A stretch of DNA of 22,146 nucleotides, taken from Pseudomonadales bacterium (GTDB lineage: Bacteria > Pseudomonadota > Gammaproteobacteria > Pseudomonadales > Azotimanducaceae). Where the stretch lies: NCBI GenBank assembly GCA_029244465.1, contig JAQWQN010000203.1, forward strand, positions 1 through 22,146, given 5' to 3'. The notes below the pieces were generated by a model. It was not told where the DNA came from and did not search any database. It saw nothing but the letters and a program-made list of their open reading frames with translations. Position numbers and translations under genes: made by a program. Below, piece after piece: positions 14,443-21,694 of the stretch; the stretch's first letter is position 1, and each line of letters starts with the position of its first letter.

Positions 14443-16032
14443 GTGGCTGAACCGCTGGAAGATCCCAAGCGGCCACGAAACCTGGCTCGTCAGGGCGGTG
14501 TGGTTGCCAGCATGACCTTTTTGTCACGCATTACTGGGTTGGTCCGAGATGTATTCCTATCGTATCTCCTCGGTGCATCACAATTCGCTGACATGTTTTT
14601 TGTTGCCTTTCGAATTCCGAATTTTTTCCGCAGACTATTTGCCGAGGGTGCATTTAGTCAGGCCTTTGTCCCTGTACTGATGCGGTACCGCGGTCAGGGT
14701 CAAGCGACCCTGATTAATTTTTTGGCGCCTCTGTCCGGCGTTTTCACCTTAGGACTGTGTATCGTTGTGATTCTTGGTATGGTTTTCGCCGATGGATTGA
14801 CCTATCTGTTTGCGCCCGGATTTGCCGACACACCTGGTCGGTTGCAAGCAACTGCCGAGCTTGTGGTCATCACGTTCCCTTACCTTGGTTTCATTTCGCT
14901 CACCGCTTACGCCGCTGCACTATTGAACGCGCATGATCGATTTGCAGTGCCTGCGATTACGCCGGTGTTATTGAATTTGGCCTTGATCGGAGCGGCATTA
15001 GTGGCGATTGCCGGCTGGTCAGATCGATCGCAGATTGAACTTTTAGCGTGGGGCGTTTTGGTCGCCGGTGTCGTGCAATTTCTATTTCAAATCCCTTCTG
15101 TCGCTCGGCTTGGCTTGCTCACGAAGCCTACGATTGATATGAAGCACGAGGGGGTGCGTCGCGTTGGCAAGTTACTGATCCCAGCTGTGCTAGCGGGATC
15201 CGTTGGACAAATTAATGCACTGATCAACACCGTGCTGGCCTCCATGCTGATGACCGGAAGTGTGAGCTGGCTTTACTATGCCGACCGTTTGCTCGAGTTA
15301 CCCATTGGGCTCGTTGCGGTCGCGCTAGGCACCGTCATGTTGCCTCACCTGTCTCGTATGGCGGCCGACAAAAATGAGCGTGCCTTTCGTGACACAGTTT
15401 CGTGGGGCATAGGGCTTGGATTAGTGCTTGGACTTCCCGCCGCAGTTGCACTCTTTATGCTTGCCGATGGCTTGATAGCGACCGTGTTTATGAGCATTGC
15501 GGGCGGCGCGATGACAGTGACCGATGCTAGAATGGCCGCGCTTGCGCTTGAGATGTTTGCCATTGCGTTACCCGGCTTTGTCCTTGTCCGAATATTGGCC
15601 CCTGCGTTCTATGCCCATGAAGACACACAAAGGCCCTTCAGATACGCAAGCTACTCGGTCGTTGCTAATCTTGTTGTCAGCCTTTCCACTTTTCAGTGGT
15701 TCGGTCATGTTGGTCTTGCTTGGGCGACAGCGATCGCGGCGTGGGTCAATGTTCTGGGTCTCTACTTTGGTCTTGCCCACAGTGGGCGTTATCGTCTGGA
15801 TACGAAGGCGCTAAAACCGGCTGGTCGCGCGCTTTTTGCGGCAGGTCTACTCGCTGCTGGGCTTCATTTTTTGGTGGGTGATCTGTCCTGGTTGTATCTC
15901 TCGGAAATTCAACGCGTTGTATGGATGGCTGGGACCTGCGTCGTCGGTTTTGGTGGCTACTTCTTGTTCCTTTTCGCCCTTGGGTTTCGCTTCGAAGACC
16001 TAAATCACTACAGCAGCCGAACTGCTGAATAG
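14443..16032 (+). CDS. murJ: Lipid II flippase MurJ
   Basis: A 529-aa polytopic inner-membrane protein of the MOP exporter superfamily, which flips the peptidoglycan precursor lipid II. About 14 hydrophobic segments can be traced. Family-specific stretches include SRITGLVRDVFLSYLLGAS (about 28-46), FRRLFAEGAFSQAFVPVL (about 62-79) with the conserved charged and aromatic residues, and LPIGLVAVALGTVMLPHLS (about 286-304). The start is GTG 14443 (MAEPLEDPKRPRN), giving a short cytoplasmic N-terminus; the ribosome binding site is weak, and ATG 14512 is a less likely alternative. It diverges from rpsT and is followed 14 bp later by ribF. Confidence 0.96.
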   Translation: MAEPLEDPKRPRNLARQGGVVASMTFLSRITGLVRDVFLSYLLGASQFADMFFVAFRIPNFFRRLFAEGAFSQAFVPVLMRYRGQGQATLINFLAPLSGVFTLGLCIVVILGMVFADGLTYLFAPGFADTPGRLQATAELVVITFPYLGFISLTAYAAALLNAHDRFAVPAITPVLLNLALIGAALVAIAGWSDRSQIELLAWGVLVAGVVQFLFQIPSVARLGLLTKPTIDMKHEGVRRVGKLLIPAVLAGSVGQINALINTVLASMLMTGSVSWLYYADRLLELPIGLVAVALGTVMLPHLSRMAADKNERAFRDTVSWGIGLGLVLGLPAAVALFMLADGLIATVFMSIAGGAMTVTDARMAALALEMFAIALPGFVLVRILAPAFYAHEDTQRPFRYASYSVVANLVVSLSTFQWFGHVGLAWATAIAAWVNVLGLYFGLAHSGRYRLDTKALKPAGRALFAAGLLAAGLHFLVGDLSWLYLSEIQRVVWMAGTCVVGFGGYFLFLFALGFRFEDLNHYSSRTAE

Positions 16033-16034
16033 CT

Positions 16035-16040
16035 TATAAT
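16035..16040 (+). promoter_or_regulatory. Consensus -10 hexamer just before ribF
   Basis: A perfect TATAAT lies 6 bp before the ribF ATG, so a transcript started from it would be leaderless. No matching -35 box is seen about 17 bp upstream, and no strong Shine-Dalgarno precedes ribF. It could be chance. Confidence 0.3.
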
Positions 16041-16046
16041 CGCGCC

Positions 16047-17009
16047 ATGGAAATTATTAACGGTATTCACAACATCGGGCCTGGGCACCATGGCAACGTC
16101 GTCACCATGGGTAACTTCGATGGTGTTCATCTCGGTCATCAGAAGATCTTGTCGACATTACAGCAGCATGGTGCAGCAATGGGCGTCCCAAGCGCATTGA
16201 TTACGTTCGAGCCGCAGCCGCGCGAGTTCTTTGCCGGGTCAGAAGTACCGCCACGTTTGACGCGATTACGCGAAAAAGTAGAGGTCTTGCGCGCAACGGG
16301 TCTCGATCGTTTGGTGCTGTTGCCGTTCAACGAGCGCACAGCTCGAACGAGGCCTGAATGGATTACGGGCGAGCTATTTCATCAGATGTTAGGGGCAAAG
16401 CATGTCATCGTTGGTGACGACTTTCGCTTTGGCAGAGATCGGTCTGGCAACTATGAAATGATAGAAAGTGTTGGTGAGGGATTGGGTTATTCGGTGAGTC
16501 GGATGGAGACGATCGAACATCTCGGCGAGCGGGTCAGCAGTACCCGGGTTCGCGAAACACTAAGTGCGGGTAACTTCGATCTGGCTACGGCGTTACTTGG
16601 ACATGAGTATTTCATCATGGGACGTGTCGTGTATGGGCGCCAATTGGGTCGCCAACTCGGTGTACCGACAGCGAATATCCGTCTGCAGCGATACAAGGCA
16701 GCGCTGGAAGGGGTCTACTGCGTATCCGTTGAAGGTATTTCTCGTGAGACCGATTCCAGTAAAGAGTCTGCATCAGAATTACTCAACGGGATCGCGAACA
16801 TTGGCGTTCGCCCTACTGTGGATGGCAAAGAGCCCTTGTTGGAAGTACACGTTTTCGACTACGCCGGTAATTTGTATAACAAATTACTAACAATAAGATT
16901 CAAGCGCAAGTTAAGGGACGAACAGACCTTTGATGGCATCGACGCTTTGAAAGTACAAATCGACAAAGATATAGCAGAAGCGCGAGACTGGTTTGCAACA
17001 GATGTTTAA
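16047..17009 (+). CDS. ribF: Bifunctional riboflavin kinase / FAD synthetase
   Basis: Makes FMN from riboflavin and then FAD, in the cytoplasm; 320 aa. The N-terminal nucleotidyltransferase domain shows GNFDGVHLGH (22-31, with the HxGH-type site), FEPQPREFF (about 54-62) and the VSSTRVRE motif (163-170). The C-terminal flavokinase domain shows GRVVYGRQLGRQLGVPTANI (about 192-211), with the PTAN motif, and a conserved NIGVRPT (about 251-257). Its last 8 bp overlap lspA, with no ileS in between. Co-transcription with murJ upstream is likely (14-bp gap). It supplies flavin cofactors, including for flavoenzymes such as the LLM protein if that uses FMN. Confidence 0.96.
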   Translation: MEIINGIHNIGPGHHGNVVTMGNFDGVHLGHQKILSTLQQHGAAMGVPSALITFEPQPREFFAGSEVPPRLTRLREKVEVLRATGLDRLVLLPFNERTARTRPEWITGELFHQMLGAKHVIVGDDFRFGRDRSGNYEMIESVGEGLGYSVSRMETIEHLGERVSSTRVRETLSAGNFDLATALLGHEYFIMGRVVYGRQLGRQLGVPTANIRLQRYKAALEGVYCVSVEGISRETDSSKESASELLNGIANIGVRPTVDGKEPLLEVHVFDYAGNLYNKLLTIRFKRKLRDEQTFDGIDALKVQIDKDIAEARDWFATDV

Positions 17010-17475
17010 GTGGGTTGCGGTTGCCGTTACGATTTGGATTGCGGACCAAGCCACGAAGTATGTGGTTGTTAGTAACATGTTGCATCGAGATGAAATAACG
17101 GTATGGCCCTTTTTCAGCTTGGTTAGATGGCACAATGAAGGCGCGGCGTTTTCTTTTTTGGCTGATGCGGGTGGCTGGCAACACTGGTTTTTTGTTGGTC
17201 TTGCCAGTGCTTTCTCGGTATACCTGCTCTTTGAGTTGTACCGTTTAAAGAAAGAAGAGCAAATTCTTGGGTGGGTGTTTGCATTTATCCTGGGGGGTGC
17301 CTTGGGTAATCTCACTGACCGTCTGAATCATGGCTATGTTGTAGATTTTCTCTTTTTCCATTGGCAGGAACATGGTTTCCCAGCGTTTAATGTGGCTGAC
17401 TCTGCATTGTTCTGCGGGGCAGCATTCTGGATCCTGCTTATGATTCTAGATTACCGTCGGGCGAAAACGACGTGA
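17002..17475 (+). CDS. lspA: Lipoprotein signal peptidase (signal peptidase II)
   Basis: A 157-aa inner-membrane aspartic protease that removes signal peptides from diacylglyceryl prolipoproteins. Four membrane segments are visible (about 5-23, 61-79, 88-105 and 133-151). Conserved boxes are DQATK (15-19), HNEGAAFSF (44-52), GGALGNLTDR (98-107), VVDF with catalytic D115, and FNVAD with catalytic D133. ATG 17002 is taken as the start; a TTG at 16993 would add three residues. The gene begins inside the ribF coding end and its stop overlaps the GTG of fkpB, so it lies in one tightly coupled operon. In most relatives ileS sits between ribF and lspA; here it does not. Confidence 0.96.
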   Translation: MFKWVAVAVTIWIADQATKYVVVSNMLHRDEITVWPFFSLVRWHNEGAAFSFLADAGGWQHWFFVGLASAFSVYLLFELYRLKKEEQILGWVFAFILGGALGNLTDRLNHGYVVDFLFFHWQEHGFPAFNVADSALFCGAAFWILLMILDYRRAKTT

Positions 17476-17951
17476 GTTCCAACTTGATTGCGACTGATGG
17501 TGACATCAATATCCAACTGGGTAATGAGGTGACGCTACATTTCTCACTGCTCCTTAGTTCCGGAGAGGAGATTGACACGACCCGTAATGGCGATCCTGCT
17601 AAATTCGTGGTGGGCGATGGTAACTTATTGCCAGGTTTCGAAGCTGCGCTTATCGGTAAAACGACAGGGTATGCGGAACAAATTGTCTTGGCTGCGGCAA
17701 CGGCGTTCGGCGAACGAAACGAAGAAAACGTGCGTGTGCTGTCTAAAGATAAGTTTACGGATGTGGTCGAACCGCTAGAGCCGGGATTGATGATTTCCTT
17801 TGGCTCACCGGAGGGTGAACTGCCTGGTATCGTGATGGATGTCTACGAGCAGGCGATCAAAGTGGACTTCAATCACCCGCTCAGTGGCCGTGAGATCATA
17901 TTTGATGTTGCTGTACTGGATGTACAAGTTGTCGATGGGACAGAGAGCTAG
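17472..17951 (+). CDS. fkpB: FKBP-type peptidyl-prolyl isomerase (SlpA/FkpB-like)
   Basis: A 159-aa FKBP of the SlyD/SlpA class, with prolyl cis-trans isomerase and chaperone activity and no signal peptide. It shows the FKBP core (VTLHFSLLLSSGEEIDTT at about 19-36, GDGNLLPGFEAALIGKTTG at about 48-66) followed by the inserted-in-flap domain (about 72-125) that marks this class, then a final core strand (FDVAVLDVQVV). It lacks the His-rich metal-binding tail of SlyD, so the FkpB/SlpA name fits better, as does its position after lspA. The start is GTG 17472, overlapping the lspA stop. ispH, the usual next gene, is missing. Confidence 0.93.
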   Translation: MSSNLIATDGDINIQLGNEVTLHFSLLLSSGEEIDTTRNGDPAKFVVGDGNLLPGFEAALIGKTTGYAEQIVLAAATAFGERNEENVRVLSKDKFTDVVEPLEPGLMISFGSPEGELPGIVMDVYEQAIKVDFNHPLSGREIIFDVAVLDVQVVDGTES

Positions 17952-17954
17952 CGA

Positions 17955-17980
17955 CGAGATCCGTTTTGTGACCGATCTCG
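17955..17980. terminator. Hairpin between the convergent fkpB and pilin genes
   Basis: Perfect 7-bp arms CGAGATC and GATCTCG with a 12-nt spacer lie just after the fkpB stop and about 30 bp from the pilin stop. The position suits a bidirectional terminator, but neither side has a T tract. Confidence 0.4.
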
Positions 17981-18021
17981 ACGTCTATCCAACATAACGC
18001 GACGTGTATCTAACATAAAAG
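17980..18021. repeat. Tandem 21-bp imperfect duplication over the pilin gene 3' end
   Basis: Two adjacent 21-bp units (17980-18000 and 18001-18021) share GACGT.TATC.AACATAA, differing at two positions in the first 18. The second unit contains the pilin stop codon (18010-18012). The first copy lies beyond the stop. Confidence 0.6.
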
Positions 18022-18564
18022 GTCACGGCCCTGAGCGTCTTCGTGGATGCCGTCTCCGTCTTCATCCTTCGAATAATAGAGTCTTCCTGCAGCATTTAGC
18101 ACGAGTTGTATTGCCTTGGCTTGATCTATGTGTTGTGGGCAGAACTTAAAGTGACCGTTTTGCCAGTCAGTTGTTCCGGTTGATAAGAATCTCAAGTACT
18201 TGCGATTTCTAAATGATCGCCAGGTAACAATAGTCGATAGCCGGGGTAGTGATCCGATCATCGGATCATCGTCGTCATAAGAAGCATTTCTATTTTTGTC
18301 TGCAAACGCGATCGTGCCTAAGTGCCAGCTGTCGCGGGTACCACAACCGGCTGTGGTGCCCGGGCAAAATATGACAGGATGATTCAAATGGATCGCAGCA
18401 GCTCTACTGGTCTGAACTAGAGCGGCGAACATGTCTCTATCACTTTCGGTACGTTTAGCGTTGATTAAGCTGGTGCTGCTGAACGGCAATGTTGCTAACA
18501 GGATCCCCGCGATGGCGACTACGACCAACAGTTCGATCAGAGATAAGCCGTACTTTGATGTCAT
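18010..18564 (-). CDS. GspH/FimT-family type IV prepilin-like protein
   Basis: A 184-aa pseudopilin/minor pilin. The short leader MTSKYG ends in the Gly recognised by prepilin peptidase PilD. Mature residue 1 would be Leu rather than Phe, and Glu at mature position 5 (E11) is present, followed by a hydrophobic helix (about 7-27). The body shows GspH/FimT features: CPGTTAGCG (67-75), an Asp/Asn-rich DKNRNASYDDDD (89-100) and a FLSTG...NGHFKFC strand region (126-142). A second acidic loop, DEDGDGIHED (167-176), near the C-terminus looks like a calcium loop. ATG 18564 lies 62 bp downstream of pilR on the same strand. It corresponds in position to fimT/fimU of Pseudomonas, but the rest of that minor-pilin operon is absent. 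Whether it serves type IV pili or another pseudopilus cannot be told. Confidence 0.85.
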   Translation of the reverse strand: MTSKYGLSLIELLVVVAIAGILLATLPFSSTSLINAKRTESDRDMFAALVQTSRAAAIHLNHPVIFCPGTTAGCGTRDSWHLGTIAFADKNRNASYDDDDPMIGSLPRLSTIVTWRSFRNRKYLRFLSTGTTDWQNGHFKFCPQHIDQAKAIQLVLNAAGRLYYSKDEDGDGIHEDAQGRDLLC

Positions 18565-18625
18565 ACAGCCACTCTATATTTCCGGTGAATCGCGGCTATC
18601 GGTGATGTGCTATAGAGGACGTGGG

Positions 18626-20047
18626 TTATTCTAGGTTCAGTTTCTCGAGTTTGTATCTTAGGGCGCGAAACGTGATACCCAACTCTTTGGCGGCTGCGGT
18701 TTTGTTCCAGCGAGTGGATTCTAAAGCGTGCGTGATGATGCTGCGCTCTATGCCATCCAGATACTCTTCTAGCCCTTCGCCTTCTGGCAATTTTGGCTGC
18801 TCTGAATTGTCTGGTTTTGGGCTTCTCGTCGGGCCATCTGTTGGGGCAGATGCCGGATCGCTGTGCGCTTCAGCCGCGCGGATATCAGATACGTTGATGG
18901 GACTGCCTTGGAGTTGCAGATCCAGGACCTGAATGAAGCTTCCCTCGCACAAGGTAAAAGCGCGTTCGAGTACGTTTTCAAGCTCGCGGACATTTCCGGG
19001 GAATAAATGCTGTTGCAGGACTGTGAGCGCGTCTTTCGAAATCGTCGGTTCAGGCTCACTATAAGATTCAGCGAGACGTCGGAGGCAGTGGCTTGCGAGT
19101 TGTTCTATATCTTCTGGGTGTTCGCGGAGTGGTGGGATGCGTAGCTCAATGACATTCAAGCGATAATATAGATCCTGTCGAAAACGACCTGCGGCAACCT
19201 CCGCTGACAAATTTTTATGTGTCGCGCATAGAACGCGTACGTCGGTCCTGTCTTCAATCTGGGAGCCAACCGGACGGACCGCCTTCTCTTGGATAGCCCG
19301 GAGTAGTTTAACTTGCATTGAGAGTGGTAGATCCGCGATCTCGTCCAGGAACAGCGTGCCCCCAGAAGCGGCCTGAAAAAGGCCTTTTTTGTCAGTGACC
19401 GCACCCGTAAATGACCCTTTTACGTGTCCGAAAAATTCGCTTTCCATCAGTTCAGAGGGGATTGCGCCGCAGTTTACGGGGACAAAATCACTCTCCGCTC
19501 TTGGGCCTTGTTGGTGAATCATGCGCGCCGCAACTTCTTTGCCGGAGCCTGATTCTCCTGCGATGTAGATAGGTGCTTGGCTGCGCGATAACTTGTTAAT
19601 CCGGGCTCGTAGGTCGTTCATAGCCCCTGACCGACCCAACAAGTTGCCGGTCTCTAGTTTGACGTCTCCATCCTGAGTTCGCAGTTTCAGGGCGGTGTCG
19701 ACAAGGCGACGTAGCTGTTCAAGGTCGATGGGTTTTTGTACGTAGTCAAACGCACCGGCCTTCAAAGCGTCAATTGCCGTATCCATGGAGCCGAAGGCGG
19801 TAATCATCGCCACAGGTAAGTTTGGGAAGTGCTTACCGATGTGTTGGATCACTTCTAAGCCGTTGCCGTCGGGCAACTGCATGTCAGTCAGACACAGATC
19901 GAAAGTGTGTTGTTGCAGTAATGATTTTGCCTGGAGTACGTTTGCCGCCGCCGTCGTTTCTATACCCATCCGGCCAAGGGTGATCTCTAGTAGTTCTCGG
20001 ATATCAGGCTCGTCATCAATTACGAGGGTGTGTTTAGTTGTGGGCAC
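18626..20047 (-). CDS. pilR: Sigma-54-dependent response regulator PilR
   Basis: A 473-aa NtrC-family activator. The receiver domain (about 8-120) has the acidic pair D11-D12, the phospho-acceptor D55 (CLTDMQLPDG), T83 and K105. The AAA+ domain (about 135-365) has Walker A GESGSGKE (164-171), the sigma-54 contact loop GSFTGA (211-216, Ser replacing the first Ala of GAFTGA) and Walker B LFLDE (232-236). A C-terminal Fis-type helix-turn-helix (about 440-473) reads WNKTAAAKELGITFRALRYKLEKL. The start is GTG 20047; no strong ribosome binding site is visible. In Pseudomonas PilR activates pilA through RpoN. It lies 15 bp after pilS, with which it forms a two-component pair. Confidence 0.93.
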   Translation of the reverse strand: MPTTKHTLVIDDEPDIRELLEITLGRMGIETTAAANVLQAKSLLQQHTFDLCLTDMQLPDGNGLEVIQHIGKHFPNLPVAMITAFGSMDTAIDALKAGAFDYVQKPIDLEQLRRLVDTALKLRTQDGDVKLETGNLLGRSGAMNDLRARINKLSRSQAPIYIAGESGSGKEVAARMIHQQGPRAESDFVPVNCGAIPSELMESEFFGHVKGSFTGAVTDKKGLFQAASGGTLFLDEIADLPLSMQVKLLRAIQEKAVRPVGSQIEDRTDVRVLCATHKNLSAEVAAGRFRQDLYYRLNVIELRIPPLREHPEDIEQLASHCLRRLAESYSEPEPTISKDALTVLQQHLFPGNVRELENVLERAFTLCEGSFIQVLDLQLQGSPINVSDIRAAEAHSDPASAPTDGPTRSPKPDNSEQPKLPEGEGLEEYLDGIERSIITHALESTRWNKTAAAKELGITFRALRYKLEKLNLE

Positions 20048-20062
20048 TTTGGATTTCTTTGA

Positions 20063-21688
20063 TTAGGAGGCGATTCTATCAGGGTGGCTGAACAAAATTC
20101 TAAAACAACTGCCACCGGACGCATGGCGCGAGTAACTGACCTGTGCTTGGTTGGCATCGCACAATTCTTTGGTGATGTAGAGGCCTAGTCCGGTGCCACC
20201 AGCAGCAGTGGTTGAAAACGGTTGGAATAGACGCGGGATTTGGTCTTCTGCTACACCAATGCCAAAGTCGATGATGTTTAAGAATGGGCGTTCACTGCCC
20301 TGTTCGACCCCGACTTCAAAACGTACGCGTTGCCTTTGGTCATTCAGCTCCGAATACCGCAAAGCGTTGTCGACAAGGTTTGTTAGGGCTTGGATTAAGT
20401 GTGCGGGGTCTACCCGGACGAGCGTTTCGGTTGGGCCAATATCGACGCTAAATTCCGCGTCCGGAAAGCTTTCGGCGCTCTGGGAGATAAATTGATTGAT
20501 GTTATCGGCCAGATTAATGACTTGTGGTTCAGGGTGCTTATGGCGAGACATCTCCAATACGTTCTCGATGACCCCATTCATACGACTGCAGTGGTTAATA
20601 ATGATGTCAGTCAATCTCTGGTCTGCGGGCAACAGTGCATCTGATTCGTTCAGAAGCTGTGCGGCGTGACTAATAGCGCCAAGTGGGTTTCTAACTTCGT
20701 GCGCGATACTCGCTGATAGACGTCCCAACTCGGCTAATTTAAGTTGTTGGGCTTGTCGCTGGATTTCACCGGTGTCCTCGATGAAAATAGTCACATCGCC
20801 GGCTGTGTTCTGACTCCGTATTGCGGAAAAATTGACTCTGATTTCTGGCGTGTGGTGCGCCACTCTGAGTGGTGGAACCCGGTGGTTGCTATTGCCCCGC
20901 CAATGCTTGACGGCACGTTGTAAAGGCGAGGGTAGTGTCAGCAGCGGTTCTCCGATATCTGTACCCAACAAGGCTCGCGCGCTTTGATTGTGCATTCTGA
21001 CCCGATCGTCCGGATCTACCACAATGATGCCAGTGCGCATTCGCTGGATGATCTGTCGATTGAGTCGTTCAAGATCTGCCAGCTCAGACGCTTGCGTAAG
21101 CGTTTTGATTTCGTTGGCACGAATGCGTCTGGAAATTCTTTGTATGACGAGCGAAGTGGTGAAGTAAATAATGCCGTAGACGCCGGCTTGGAAGAAGTCA
21201 GCTTCAACTGGTCCAACGAGGCCGAGATAGAACTCTTCATAAAGTAATGCGACGCTTGCAACTGCGGCGACGAATGTCGCCGTTCTACCTGTGACCAATA
21301 TCGCGCCGGTTGCAACGGTGATGAGGATGAGGGGCGCGATACCGCTCGTTATACCGCCTGATGCAAACGTCAACAAGGTGAGGGCAATCGCATCGATGCA
21401 GACGAGCGCGAGGTTTAGAGTTTGGTCACTTGAGACCTGTTTGTGCAACCAGCGCAAGCCCGCGGGCAAGATCAGATTTGTACCGGTGTAGGCTAACGTC
21501 GTGATCCAGTACAGCGGACGGTCATACGAGCCAAGCCTCGTTTCGATAAAGGTTTGTTCAACGATCGCGATGAGCGCCAGGCCGATAAAAATCCGGTAGA
21601 TGTTGTAGATGTTTAAGAGACCGAGATTGAGCTCCAGACGGCGACTCTCAATCTCAGCAACGATGTTTTCTCGTTGCTCGGTTAGCAT
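20063..21688 (-). CDS. pilS: Sensor histidine kinase PilS
   Basis: A 541-aa inner-membrane kinase. An N-terminal module of about six membrane segments (about 30-185), as in Pseudomonas PilS, is followed by a linker and a PAS domain (about 208-312). The kinase core has the H box SIAHEVRNPL with the phosphorylated H330, the N box TNLVDNALRYSE (436-447), DFGIGV (474-479) and GGTGLGL (497-503). It phosphorylates PilR; in Pseudomonas it responds to pilin levels in the membrane. ATG 21688 lies 6 bp after the bamD stop, so it is probably co-transcribed with bamD. All catalytic motifs look intact. Confidence 0.93.
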   Translation of the reverse strand: MLTEQRENIVAEIESRRLELNLGLLNIYNIYRIFIGLALIAIVEQTFIETRLGSYDRPLYWITTLAYTGTNLILPAGLRWLHKQVSSDQTLNLALVCIDAIALTLLTFASGGITSGIAPLILITVATGAILVTGRTATFVAAVASVALLYEEFYLGLVGPVEADFFQAGVYGIIYFTTSLVIQRISRRIRANEIKTLTQASELADLERLNRQIIQRMRTGIIVVDPDDRVRMHNQSARALLGTDIGEPLLTLPSPLQRAVKHWRGNSNHRVPPLRVAHHTPEIRVNFSAIRSQNTAGDVTIFIEDTGEIQRQAQQLKLAELGRLSASIAHEVRNPLGAISHAAQLLNESDALLPADQRLTDIIINHCSRMNGVIENVLEMSRHKHPEPQVINLADNINQFISQSAESFPDAEFSVDIGPTETLVRVDPAHLIQALTNLVDNALRYSELNDQRQRVRFEVGVEQGSERPFLNIIDFGIGVAEDQIPRLFQPFSTTAAGGTGLGLYITKELCDANQAQVSYSRHASGGSCFRILFSHPDRIAS

Positions 21689-21694
21689 GCCGTG

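Noticed and set aside
16911..17315. 134-codon minus-strand ORF over ribF/lspA
   Set aside because: Both plus-strand genes are conserved and full length; the minus frame matches nothing recognisable.
18565..18625. Sigma-54 promoter for the prepilin gene between pilR and the pilin
   Set aside because: No GG-N10-GC element with proper -24/-12 context could be found, despite PilR nearby.
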